From the NCBI GenBank assembly GCA_964036275.1, contig OZ038433.1:35683336-35747335 (forward strand): 64,000 nt of DNA. The letters run 5' to 3'. Below, piece after piece: positions 1 through 12,044 of the stretch. The translations under genes and the position numbers were made by a program. Source of the stretch: Litoditis marina (lineage: Eukaryota; Nematoda; Chromadorea; Rhabditida; Rhabditidae). How positions within the stretch are numbered: the stretch's first letter is position 1; each line of letters begins with the position of its first letter. A model generated the notes under the pieces. That model did no database searches and was not told the origin of the DNA. It saw only the letters and a program-made list of their open reading frames with translations.

Positions 1-155
1 TACAAACTAACTGTGTAGCAGCATTGGACATAAAATGAAGGAAAATGTCGAAAAAAGTCTTACAAAGTTCAATTAACTTCCCAAGACAGATCACAGAGAA
101 AAGTCACGAATAGTATAATAGTTGCAGCAAATATACGGGGTTTAACTGTTTTCAG

Positions 156-1856
156 GGGACAACTCTTCAGTGGACTTCTTCAACGGAGTGCCCAATGTGG
201 ATCTGACCACCTGGCTACCTCAGTCGGATATCATGGGTACTGTTCAAATTGAGGACGATAACTGTCATTCAACTTTAAATTCAGCTTAAAACTCGTGGTT
301 TCAGTAAAAGAATTCTTAGTGGTCGATCAATACCTTTTTCACACATTCATTAGGTCATTCTAGAGTTTTTAGGTTAGGACGTCCATAAACATAAACACCC
401 AGCTCGCACTGTCGTGCTATCAACTGTGCGTGTGTTCCCTTTTCAAATTCGCGCGGGCGACGCGTTTGACTCATTGATGAAGTTCAGTATTGGCTCGAGC
501 CATAATGGCAAGAATACTTGTCAGTTTTCTCTTTCTCGAAACAATCTGACCATTCAGCCCACACCCGTCTGTCGCTGTTCATAATGCATGGCGGTATAAA
601 CGGACTGACGGAAGCTCTACTCCGGGCAGTTCCTCTGGTCGTCATACCCGTCTTCATCGATCAATTCAGAAATGGACGCAACGTCGAAAGGAGGGGAATC
701 GGAAAGGTGAAATACTCCACCCAGAATATTATTGATTGACTAGTTTACCTGGACGGGAAAGATACAAACATATTAGGATGAGGGGAAAATTGAAGTATTG
801 TCCCCCACTTTAGTTGGGTCCCCCTCTCCGTAGCAATTCAACCCCCACCCAAGCTAAAACCTGAAAATCTCGGAGAGGGGAGGGGGGGGGGGGTCAAAAA
901 TCAACTTCGACATTTACTATTTAGCCCCCCCCCCCTGGGTCGGCGGGGGTAGAACTTCAATGGTGGGGGGTCAAACTTCAACGAGTGGGGGGGGGGGGCT
1001 GAACTTCAATACCGGGAAGGTTTACTTTTTACCCCCCCCCACCCTCAAACTTTCGTATTACAGATGATAAATTGAATTATCACCCCCCGGTGGGGGGAGG
1101 GTCAAACTACATGTCCCCAAACGCACTACAATTTCAGAAAGGTGGGGGGGGGGGTAAAAAGTCAATGTTCCATAGGATGAGTACAATGAAAGGCTATAAG
1201 ACTTATAAAAAATTACTTGTTTACAATGAATTACTTGTGGGTGGCTCGATCGACAGAAACATCGTGTTGAAATCATTTGATCGTTTCAGGTGGTCTTGAA
1301 ACGGGACCTCGACGAGAAAAACCTATTGGAGGCCATTCAAACTGTTTTGGGTGATGATAGGTGAGAGAAATGACCGAGCATTCCTCATTCAAAACACAAT
1401 GTCTGTATTAGAACTTGATTGAAGTTTTGATATCAGTAATTTACTAGCTTGCTGCCACTTTCACAGTTTTACCGTTATATTTGAATATTCCGGTAAATTG
1501 TTTTGAGAACTATAGCGAAACAAATGATTCTTTTTTACATCTAAACTTCACATTTCTGTGCAAAGTAAACGTTTCTCAGTTATAAGCAAAATGCTGTGCG
1601 GATGCAGAAGTTGATGAGAGAGAAGCCATTTTCGCCGGCCGAGAGATTGGTGAAATGGACTGAATTCGCAGCCAACCACGGAGTTCTAGATAATCTCCAC
1701 GTGCAAGGCTCCAGAATGAACTCAATTGTTTACTTTAATTTAGATGTTTTCGCAGCCATTTTTGTCATGTTCTTTTTTGTTGTTTACTCGTTCTATAAAC
1801 TAGTGCGGGTACTGTGTGATAGGAAGTACTCTGCTGAAAAACTTAAATCAAATTAA
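156..1856 (+). CDS. UDP-glucuronosyltransferase, 3' part (copy A)
   Basis: Four 3'-terminal exons of a UGT are seen: 156-236, 558-706, 1290-1360 and 1580-1856, all joining in frame with GT/AG borders. UGTs transfer sugar from a UDP-sugar to small lipophilic acceptors in the ER lumen. The exons carry the C-terminal nucleotide-sugar signature (WLPQSDIM, then FIMHGGINGLTEALLRAVPL and a DQ motif), and end in a membrane segment around VFAAIFVMFFFVVYSFY with a short lysine-rich tail. In the intact copy at 27504 the signature contains the family's usual HPR. Here the proline codon CCC is ACC, giving HTR. The 5' exons must lie left of the window. Orientation and sequence are otherwise almost identical to copy B. 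Confidence 0.93.
737..1170. repeat. G/C-homopolymer tract within UGT intron (copy A)
   Basis: The intron between UGT exons 558-706 and 1290-1360 holds a degenerate repeat of runs of 6-12 C or G separated by short blocks such as GAACTTCAA, TCAAACTTCAA and GTAGAACTTCAAT. Runs on both strands could pair or form G-quadruplexes. The lengths of the G runs differ from copy B (27683-28110), for example at 1144-1153 versus 28086-28104, as expected for replication slippage. Confidence 0.85.
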
Positions 1857-2647
1857 TACGAGTCTATAATGTGAAAACACAGGGTACATGTTTTGTTGTC
1901 TGTGATATATAATTTCATTTTTATAAACGTATTACCATTGATTTTTATCCTGGCTTGTTAGATTCAACTAGAAACTTGATTCATAATACTGATAAAAAGG
2001 AGGTGATGAAACCTATCAAAGATAGCCCGGACAATGGTGAAAAATTGACTTCCTTATAATTGCAGACTACCTCAGTTTGTGCTTGAAAATTCATTATACA
2101 TCTCCTTTAATTTTTCAATGGTACATTTTTACTTATTTACTTTGCAATGTTGGGCTGCCCGAATCGTATAAATGACGGATCATGTGACATAACTGAAACA
2201 TGGAGTTTAAATTTGTGTTTAACTATTGTAAATTATTGTCTCTGAAATTGAACATCCACAGATCCCAATTTGCATTATGCAGTATATTTTGATTGGCAGT
2301 AGTTGTGCCGTGCCTCAAGAGCAATGAAATAAAAAAAATTCAGTTCATATGATTTCCTCTTCTTTCGCAAGAAGACGTCATGATGATCGCAACACATTTT
2401 AACGACCATTTGAAACGATTGACTACCCTGAACAAATACACAGATGTTCTTCGCTTCTCATAGACGCGTTTTTTTTTTCAAAATGTTGCAATTTTCTTCA
2501 CTCTGCAGATTCCTTAAATTAGAAGACAATTTGTTGCTCGCGGGTTTAGTGAGACAATTCGTAAGCTTCAGAATAACTTTTTTCACAACTTATATTATAT
2601 CGCGTTTCAGAACACTACCAATTCCTAGCTATGTCGTACATTTTTAG

Positions 2648-4167
2648 ATGCGTGTCTGTTTCACCAACGTCTCTATGAGGCCAGATCAAGAGCAATTTCT
2701 GAAACTACTTTCACTCGAGGACTACGACGTTTATATTCTTACCCACGTAGATTGCACTCATTCAAGTGTTACGAAAGATCTTAGTTGGTACTGGTCTGGA
2801 TACAACCACAGGTTCGGTAAATTTTGCAGATGATCACAACAATTTAAATTCATGAAAATTTCCTGAGGGTTGTGTGTATCTGATGGGTTTTTTTTTGTGT
2901 TTCACATGTCACATGTGTCATTTGAATACAGTTCGATGAATCGAGATCGAGTTTCGAGTTTTTGAGAGTTACACTATTGAGGTGGTGTTGTGAACTGAAA
3001 CTGTTGGTTTCATTCATACCACCTCGTAATGGATTCCATTATCTTTTCAAACTAGATAAGTCCAACTAATGGATGAAGCTGAGCTGATTGGCCAGTTACA
3101 ATTCGCGATAGCTGCTTACAGAGAAAAAACTTTCAAAAGGGAAATTTGACACACACACAAACGACTAACGCACGAAAAGGTTATGATAGTTTGCAGAGTT
3201 TTACAAGCTCCAACAGGCTCCGCTGGTTTGATGGTCCTGTTCAAGAAACACTTTTTCTGCTCGGGAACCCAGCAACTAAGCTCCGAGAATGGATCACACT
3301 CTTGCACAATGCTCACCATTGATTTACGGGAAGGTGAGGTCGTCTCATAAATGTGACCATGTTCAAACCATTTTTTCTGCATTTGTATGTTGCCTGGCAA
3401 TCCTGGCATATTCAAAACAACATTTAGAAGTTAGATTAAACTTAGGCGATTGTGCACTTCAATATTGGAAACCGTATATTTCAAACATTCAAACATCTCA
3501 AACACTAATTCCGAAATATATATTTGCTATGAATAGACTCAGAAAAACCCTATCAGAATATTTGAAAACTTCCAGTATATTCAACCAGTTTCGGAGAAAT
3601 TTTATGAAAGTGCATTCAGTCTATTTCGTGCGAGAATTATGCTATGAGAAAATATACAACGGCCAAACTTGCCGAAGACGTTTGTGATATGAAGACGTTT
3701 GTAATATGTTTTTAGGATCCGAAGTTCACCACCTGGTTGTGCTATGCAGTTTTTCGATCCTCGACGAAGTTTGGTTGCCCAACAAGCAAACACGCCAACA
3801 GGTTTTCGAACATGCTCTGAGTCAACTGGACGTGCACATTCTACAAAACTGTCTGTGTACATTAAATTTGTACTTGTTTTGTGATCTGAACTTTGACCCG
3901 AACCTGATCACTCGAATGATGATCGACCGACTTCTCATCAACATGATACCCCCTAAGTGGGCAATGGAAGGTGGATCAAACACGTTGGGAATTTTCACTT
4001 CTTTGTCGAGAGTCGAAAGCATTATTCTCAGGGAACCAATAAGATTCGGTAGTGAGCCTGATAAAGACAAGGTCAGCAACGTGTACATAGCAGATATAGG
4101 AAATTGTGGTTTATTCAGGCGTCCTCGTTTCACAGAAAACATCGTTGGCGTGACTTATAGGTTATAA
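2648..4167 (+). CDS. Endonuclease/exonuclease/phosphatase-like protein (copy A)
   Basis: Three exons, 2648-2811, 3197-3333 and 3716-4167, join in frame (phases 2 then 1) to give 250 residues. I do not recognise a specific family member. The layout resembles the EEP fold: an opening strand RVCFTNVS with Asn7, a hydrophobic DVYILTHVD strand where EEP enzymes have Leu-Gln-Glu, a GSAGLMVLFKK segment, a strand LVVLCSFSILDE followed by an RQQ helix, and YLFCDLN at 153-159 where active enzymes have GDxN. The metal-binding Glu and the Gly of GDxN are therefore replaced, so the protein may not be catalytic. A TTTTTAG acceptor abuts the ATG, so either the leader is trans-spliced or another 5' exon exists upstream. 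AATAAA follows at 4248. The copy B protein differs by Leu150 to Ser. Confidence 0.6.
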
Positions 4168-4943
4168 ACTGACAGGTTTACTGTTTTGTTTTCAAACGTG
4201 TCACCTACAGTTTCTTTGTTATGTTCGTGTAAACTGTTCTTTCACGCAATAAATCTATCTTGACTTGGTTCGATTTCATTTGTTTCTGATTCTGAACCGA
4301 ACGTATGATAATGATGTTTACTCTGGTCTCCGTCTGATTTCGACAACTTTTCGAGCTTGCATCAGTTCACAGGGAACAATAACTACATCAACTGATAGGC
4401 AAAACTAGCAATGCAAACTCAACAAAACGAGTTCATTAACACAGCTGCTGCACACACAGTGGTAGACGAACAAAGATTCAAACGAGTGGTGTTTTTGTCT
4501 CAATCACTCAATGGTAGTCGTTTGCTGTTTCTGGGTAGATTAAATGTAACTTATTGTTCCCGAATTCGAGTTTGAAAACTGATGACGTGTTGAGTTTTGC
4601 ATGTCAGCCGTTGTTTACAGATCCATAGACAGGAAACCATTGGATTTTATCTGTACGAACTAGTTCTGAATACTGCAAAGATGTTAATCGGAATTTCTTC
4701 AGCATCTCTACAAAAAAACTAATGTTATAAATTTTCGAATCAATTCTGAATATGTATATTCAAGTTTTCTTCATTTCTTCAGTTGTTTTGTTCTCTATCT
4801 TACTCACCAACAAGATTATTTACAGAACTTGATAACCTCTCCGAATAGTTATACACATCACTCTACTTCTATACACTACTTCTCTACACTATTTTCAGAA
4901 GCAAATCATCTCTTTGAACAATTTCTAGAAAATGTATGATTGA
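4168..4943. other. Intergenic region between EEP-like and STELLO-like genes
   Basis: No coding exon is recognised. It contains AATAAA at 4248-4253, about 80 bases after the EEP-like stop codon and a good candidate polyadenylation signal. The remainder is AT-rich and is conserved in copy B at 31116-31891. Confidence 0.6.
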
Positions 4944-7900
4944 ATGAAAATGAAATCACGTCGCCGGTTAGAGAACAGATCTGCCCTATTCGTTTGTTGT
5001 GCTTTCTGTATTTCTGTATCTTTATTTTATTGTGCCCCTACCTATCACATTTGGGTTTTCAATTTGTTGAATAAATGCAGGTATGTTTGATCGAAATATA
5101 AACAATTGAAGAATTTCACATTAAATTAGAGTTGGGAAAGAGGCGGCTCAACCGTCTGAGAGCCTCAAACTGGCTTTGAAGTCAAGTCAAAACGATTTGC
5201 AGTGGATCTTCTGTGTTCATTTTCAAAACTATAACCTAAAGTCCTCGTTATAGAACTACAAACAGTGCAAACTACTATAATAATACAGGAAAAGTTATTC
5301 TATTGTAAATTTACACAGAATTTGACGGAATTGGAGAATTTGATGGATTGTAATAATATTCGAATCATAAAACAATTTTGTTCACCAAAACGTAAATTTA
5401 ATATTATTTTATATAGTTGGCAAGCACAGAACCAAGATTTCAATTTTTCAATTTTTTTCTCGATTTTTTTCACACCTTTTCAGCACACCATGGAGAGCCA
5501 CAGAAACAATGCTTTCAGAGTGTGACGTTGAGGTATGGAAAGTAGTGTGTTTTTTTCGATTTTGGTATTAATTCTCTTTGTCTTTGTTTGTTTTTCATAT
5601 ATTGACATACATGCAAGCATGTAACATAGAACTATGACAAAAACGAACCGTGAAACGGTTGGCAAACTTTTTTCACATTTTAAAGTCTGTCTTCGGAACC
5701 ATATATTGTTAGGCGTGTGTGTCTTGGTTCTTGAAACCGTGAAGCAAATAATATAAAAAAATGGTTTTTTTATATCGTTGCTCGTGAAATCACGTGAGCA
5801 AGGCGTTTAATTTGATGTGCTCCAAAAAATCTAAAGCAATAGACTAAATTGGCCTACGAATTACTTTCAATAAAAGCAGACTATGTTCCTTTTTAGAGTT
5901 TTTCTTACGCTGCTCGGAAGATTTCTGCGATGGAGGACATTCGAGAGTGGTGCGAAGAGGCTGGCCCAAACTGTACGTGTTACTAAGTTACAATTACATA
6001 TAGAACTGAGTTATGGATTTATTTATAAAAAAAAACTGAATATATTAGAGACATTCACAGAGAGGTGGAACTTTCACAGCTCGGGAGATGAGTTTCGAAT
6101 TTAGGCGGATATTTAATTCTATCAAAAGCTATTTTCGCAACCGCTTTGCATTCGAATTTTACTCCAAACACTCATTTTCGAAGGTTTAACTAGGCTATGA
6201 CGTTAACCAGTTTCTACTACCAATGATAATTTAAGTGATAGACTGGAATATGATCGAAATTGCCGCTGAAAAGGTCCAGAAATTACATGCGGAAAAGCAG
6301 TCGTTGAGCGACAAGGCGAGTACGGTAAGTCACGTTTTACGTAGCTTTTTCGATCTGACATAGTGACAAACTAATGAAAAGACCCAGAACACAAGCGCGT
6401 AATACACAACAAAACGGGAACTTCTAGTATTGGAATAAGTTTTTCGAAAATCAGATCAATATCGCTTTCACCTAGGTACTGGTTATTACCAACAACTATC
6501 CTTGGAAACAATCAATAGGTCTCTTACAACGACTATATGCTCCCTATTTTGCACGGACGATATTTTGCGGAACTTGGGATTCCAATTACTACGACTTCCA
6601 AGGTTCGTTTAGCACTAGTGTGATCAATTCTACAAATTCAATGATTGAAAACAATTTGTTCGATGAATACGGTTTAACTTGGACAAAAAATTCCACTATT
6701 CATTCCAGAAACTTTTCCGACGATTCAGCAACCATTTGAACGTATACATCTCAGTTCAGAAGAGGTGAACAAGGGGTACTTCATATACTACTGTCTCGCA
6801 AAAGTGAGAGATATGAAAATTGTCAATGTCACAGGTAGGTGACGCATTTCTTGTGTACGGCCAGAAAAAAAACAATAGATTTGCGTAGTCATTAGGTGAG
6901 TTGTTTCTGTCTGTTCGGTGAATGTGAAAACGTAAACGTAACGTTCTTCTGTGTGTGTCTTTTACATTTTCAAATCATCATTTTACAGGTTATTTCGTTA
7001 TTTCCGACGATTCTATTTTTAACTTCTGGGAGAGAACCAAGTTAGACGTGACTGTAAATTTGCACGGCATCCGGCCATGGGTGAAACCTGTTTGGTGGAA
7101 ACTACCGAATGGTACGCCACGAGTAGAAAACTAAACAAAATAAAAGTCAATCGAGCATCAAGAATCCATACGCTTTCTCACTAACCTTGAGCAGTATATA
7201 AACTTGTAAAACATGAATGTTATTCAACGACTGTAATGTGGATGTTTCCATCTGAGCTTATCGAACTTCGATCACTATTTCCATTTTAATTTTTCATTTT
7301 ACCGAGATGTTCGTGAACCGCACCATTTAAACAGAAACCGGTTCACCGATAACTTGGTTGAAGCTTCGTAACACGGTACCTGGGCAACGTGGTTCCTATT
7401 TTTATTGGCTGCAACTTGATGTTGAAATGGAACAATTAAGGAGAAGAGGCGGCAGTACGAGTTGTTCAACTAATTGAGGGCAGATATTCCAATAACTCGA
7501 CCATCCAAACTTCCTGGGCGAGATACGGTGCTGGGGTGAGTTACTCAAACCACATTTCCCAGGAATGAATTTATCTGGTTTTATATAGTTTAGTTAATTC
7601 TGTTTGTTGTTTCTATTGAAGATGTATGTACGATTGAAGTCAAGAGGAACCGGTGTGAATATATATTTGAGAGAAATGGAGAGAATTTGATAAAATGCAT
7701 GAAAGACGATTTCAGGCGACCGAATATTTTCGGTTCATTCACCGTGAATGATAGAAAATTGTTCGGAAATCGCATGACTTTTGTGCTTAAAAAAACAAAA
7801 GTAAAAAGGGTTGTGATAAATAGGCGGTTTATTGTGTGTTTTTTTTTCAGCTAAAACAGAATGGATACAATCAATCTGCAAGGGACCACATGCTAGTCTT

Positions 7901-8830
7901 CAATGGAAGATCTTGTAGTGATTTGTGAGTTGGTTTATCGCAGCAAAACACGATTGTAATGAACGGGTAATTAAAACAAAACGAATGGATGATGTTGTAA
8001 CTTTTATGTGGTGGCGGTTCGGCTATCTTCACCGAGCGATGCAAATGTTTTCAACTTGACGAGCTGTCGTCAAGTTGGCAAATTAAGTTATTTTGGCAGA
8101 AAAGAGTAGAAAACGATTGGCTGTAAATATAACGAAACCAGATAAATCGACATGAAAGTATATCGAACAGAGCTAGTTTGTTTTTTCACTTACCTATGAA
8201 TCGATTTCAGTTACTACGTACCTTCAAGTGAGCTGGACTACTTTTCGAATTTGTTCGAAGTGTTCATGGAAGCAAAACTTTTCCATGAGATAGCATTTTC
8301 AAAGCTTCTGTACACTGTGCCACACGATTCGTAGGTCGTTTGCACATTTATATATAATTCAAAGCTATGAGACTTTCGACGAATCTCTTTGCTAAAATCT
8401 GGGAAAAATTCAAACATTGTCAAAGTGTTATAAATCCCACATATGTTATCATTGGGGAGACCCCTTGTTGGGGGGATAAGCGTTGTGAGGAACTACACTT
8501 TACAATTTGGTTTTACGGAAGTTTTTACTACAGTAATTTTAAATCAAAACTACACTTCTTCCAGACCGCACAACTGGTTGAACTTGTGGTGGGATGATCG
8601 TGACAATTGGACTCTATTCTATAATTCGTCATTGGTGATGCTGCATCCAGTCAAATTCAGCACACTGACCGACTTGACAAAACGACAAAGGTAGAAAAAA
8701 TCTTGATTGAATCAAAACACTAGTAATAAGATTGTATTAATTGTTCCAATCAACTTTCCAATTGCTGTATTTCAGCTTCTGCAACACTGTGGTGCGGGCT
8801 CACGTCTTGATTCTTTTCTCCAACGCTTGA
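4944..8830 (+). CDS. STELLO/DUF288-like type II membrane glycosyltransferase (copy A)
   Basis: Thirteen exons join in frame to 448 residues: 4944-5080, 5484-5532, 5897-5972, 6242-6324, 6476-6602, 6709-6834, 6989-7111, 7441-7535, 7645-7800, 7851-7924, 8211-8330, 8565-8690 and 8776-8830. The N-terminus is a short basic tail followed by one hydrophobic anchor (about residues 14-31), the layout of a Golgi type II enzyme. The body has the features I associate with the STELLO (formerly DUF288) family: VLVITNNYPW at 116, a TIFCG strand, GYFVISDDSIFNFW with Asp206-Asp207, DFYYVP and a C-terminal LWWDDR. Plant STELLO proteins assist cellulose synthase in the Golgi. The animal substrate is unknown. Exon 9 has weak borders: its acceptor could be 7645 or upstream, and its donor 7800 or 7782. 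The rest is well supported by phase. Confidence 0.78.
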
Positions 8831-9260
8831 AGTTTCGTCGGGGACATCTTTATGATTGCAGACAGTTCGATAGAAGAACACAGATGAATTTCTCAAGTTT
8901 AACACGTTTATTAATAACCCAAAACGAAAAACTAATTTGTACGGAATTTCTGAAACTGTTTATGAGCATATCTTGGTTATCTCTGCCGTATTTTGCTGCA
9001 TTAGTCACTTGTTCCGTTGTGTCGTTGAATTGTAGGGGATTGAACATGGTTGAGATGTATGAAACTACAACAGAACTTGTTATTGTCTAGATATTTGACA
9101 TTCTTGTTGAGTTATTTGCAAAGTTGGCATTAGGTTTGGCTGTTTGTCGGTGGATGAGAGAATATGTAAATCAAGGATACGCAGATTATCAAACTGTAGA
9201 CACAGCTATCATGGGATGTTCATTCAGGTTTAGCACAGTTTCACATGTTATGAGAACTCA

Positions 9261-12044
9261 TTATGTTACTGTTAACGACAACATGTTATGTGTGCGACTG
9301 TTCAGTTGTATCACGTGTACCGTTGTTTTATTAATCGGTACTATTTTTCTGACCACTGCGTTGAAATCCTTCACAAAATATATGATGAAAATAGGATTGA
9401 GTAGCGGATAGAATGAATAGGGCAGGACAATCAGCATTCCTACTAGAGGGGTGTACATGGTACCACTCATCCAGAGAAACCAACTCAAAATGGATGGCAC
9501 AAAGATTGTAACCAATGGGAGGAACGACTTAAAAGTGAAAGTGTTGGATTGAGGACGCTATTTTTTAAACTTCAAACACTTCTTTGAATCATAGAACAAT
9601 ATTACGTACTTTTCTTAGCAACTGTGTGTCTGAGTGTTTGTAAATTCGGTAACAGCCACCCACTATCGCTTAAACGGCCCTAAAAATCTGCTTTCATCGA
9701 TTGAAAAGTACTATGTGGTTGGATTTCTCGAGTAGATGAAACTCGATACAACTATAGCTTTCTTCAAAAATATTCCAATAATGGAGCGAAAATAAGAACT
9801 TGCCTGTAGAATCAATAAGTTGAACATTCTTGTCTGTACTCGGAAGTCTGTTGGGTTGCTCTTTATTACACGTATAATGTGATATGAACAGAATCCCATG
9901 ACAAACAGGATGGACAGCAAGATGAAACTCGTTTCAAACGTGGACAATTTCGAAGCGAGGCTTGAGAAACGGTTCTGGAAACTGTGCATTCGTTTTCACT
10001 TCAGAAACACTCGAGCTGCTCAAAGCGCAGTTTTATGTTTTCAAATCGAAATTTCAATGGACAAGTTCAAAGTACGTTCTCATCAAAACTTTGAAAACTA
10101 AACTGAAACTTTCGAAGTTTATTCTTATTCAAAACTCGACATTTTGATGTTTTTGAAAGGTTTGGCTCTGAAAACTAGTTAAAAACAAAGTTTTAACGAT
10201 ATTTTTCATTCTCTATGAATTGATTGTTCAAAGATGCCTACACGTATTATTGCCATCAACTGATAGGCTAACAATCCCGAATAATCAACGTGGCATCAAA
10301 CTATAAAGAAACAAAATTGAAATTTTATACAACGTGATTTTTTGATAATATAACGTTAATCGGTTTTTCGTAGCTCTTCATTTCCGACATATATGAACTC
10401 GCATGGTAGCCATACCCTACTATGTGCAAATGTGCAAACTGAGTGCAAAATATGAATGCGATATGCGTTGTGTGTTGTCGTTTACCAAAAAGGGAAAAGT
10501 AAAAAAAAATCCCATGACCTACAATGCGGAAAACAATGCCAAAAATTGTTCGTGTGTGCTGGATATGTTTCAACGTGACGAATTAAAAACGTCATATGGT
10601 TCACCTCAGTCAGTGATCCGAAATAGAAACAGTTTTCCCAATCTCTCATTTCAAGAATTTGTGAGGGATCAGGAAAAAACTGTCGCAGCTCTCCATTTCC
10701 GACATAAGCAGCGTTGACTAGAAAAATATGACCGAGAACGCAAAAAAGAAATACCGTGACTTGCAAGAGTACCCCAATGAACGAGAAAAACATAGAATAC
10801 AGCTCGAACCTTGAAACAAAAAACATCATTTGCTTTCCATTGCCTGGGTCGATATACTCACATAATACTTCTCTTCAAACCTCCTCCTTACAGAGGGTTT
10901 CATGAATCTTGGGCGTGGAAGGTGCAATAAATAAGAAAAAGTGTGAAGAAGGAGAATGATGAACGAACCAAAGGCAATGGAAAACATAGAGAAAACAAAA
11001 AAGTACAAAATCTTTTTGTATTGAAGCAAAAATGAATCCCTAACTATGAAGTCTTCAATGGTCAATTATATTCAAATATGCGTTTCATGTTCCTTTTTTT
11101 TTTCGCAATCGGCTATTGGCGTATAAAACGTGCCGCGCGATTTAGTTAAGGATGAAGTCAGGACAGCGTTCTCCCATCTAGGGTAATGACAGTCGACCAC
11201 GAAAGTCGATTCGAAACTGTTTCAAAAATTTTCTGTTGTTGAAACTTAGAATCGAAACTCGGGAACTCGATTTTTTCCAAAATTTCATAAACTCGATAAA
11301 CAACTTACCGACAAATGTAAAGATATCTCAGAACGAACGACTCTGCCAGCAGTAGTTTACTGACCCACAGAGCCCCTACGAGAGCCATAGATAGTCCGTG
11401 GCCAACCAAACCATGACATACTGGACCCGTCGATATCACAACGTAACCATTTGCAGTAGACATGATGGCCTGTTCAATAATAATATTAAAGTTAAAGCTA
11501 CCTTTGTTATTTAAAGTTTTACGCGGACCTTTGCAGAGGACAGTCTCAGGGGGAAACTCTGTGAGGCAGACCGAGTTTAGCCTACCATCCCCATCCGGCT
11601 AGAGAGCATTAGGGGAGGCTTCAACTTTTGTAAATTATCTACTACCAATCATGAGCGACTGTACACATTGTACACATTCAATCTCCTGCCCATTTGTAGT
11701 CTAATCTGTTCCCATGTCTTCCTGATAGTCATTCACTAGTTTTGAGTTTGAGAAACTTTTTTAATTCGTCGAACATTTTATTGACCTTTGAACTTTGAGA
11801 GAACGTACGTTTTTCCATGTGGGCGTTTATCAAATCTTATCAAACTCACTACCAAACATACCGGAAAGGCGAGTGTGTACGTGACCGAATATATAATGTC
11901 GTTGACAGCCCAAGCGACGATAAGTCGACGGAAAGACGTCGTCAAACTGTTTGCAGAGTACGATGTAAGAAACAGTAGGAGACAGTTTAGAAGAACCGCC
12001 ACGATTCCAACGACCCAAGATGAGTACTGCATCAAAAGTCTCAT
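9261..12044 (-). CDS. Serpentine chemoreceptor (7TM), copy A, doubtful in the middle
   Basis: Exons on the minus strand: 12044-11862 (TM1-TM2), 11469-11309 (TM3, ending SFVLRYLYIC), 11039-10862 (TM4), 10717-10605 (extracellular loop with ELRQFFPDPS), 9974-9804 (TM5) and 9527-9261 (TM6, then TM7 with SFYPLLNPIFIIYFV). The domain order matches nematode chemosensory receptors of the Str/Srd-like superfamily, which sit in sensory-cilia membranes. The first three exons and the last three each agree in phase, but 11039-10862 ends in phase 0 while 10717-10605 needs phase 1, and the alternative frame has a TGA. Either splicing is more complex than seen or the gene is already broken. The intron after 9804 begins with GC (CAG followed by GCAAGT), a known rare donor type, also present in copy B. 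Confidence 0.72.

Noticed and set aside
3116..3415. Minus-strand open frame of 99 codons
   Set aside because: Antisense shadow of the EEP-like exon 3197-3333.
7590..7775. Minus-strand open frame MRFPNNFLSFTVNEP
   Set aside because: Antisense of STELLO exon 9, with no splice signals on that strand.
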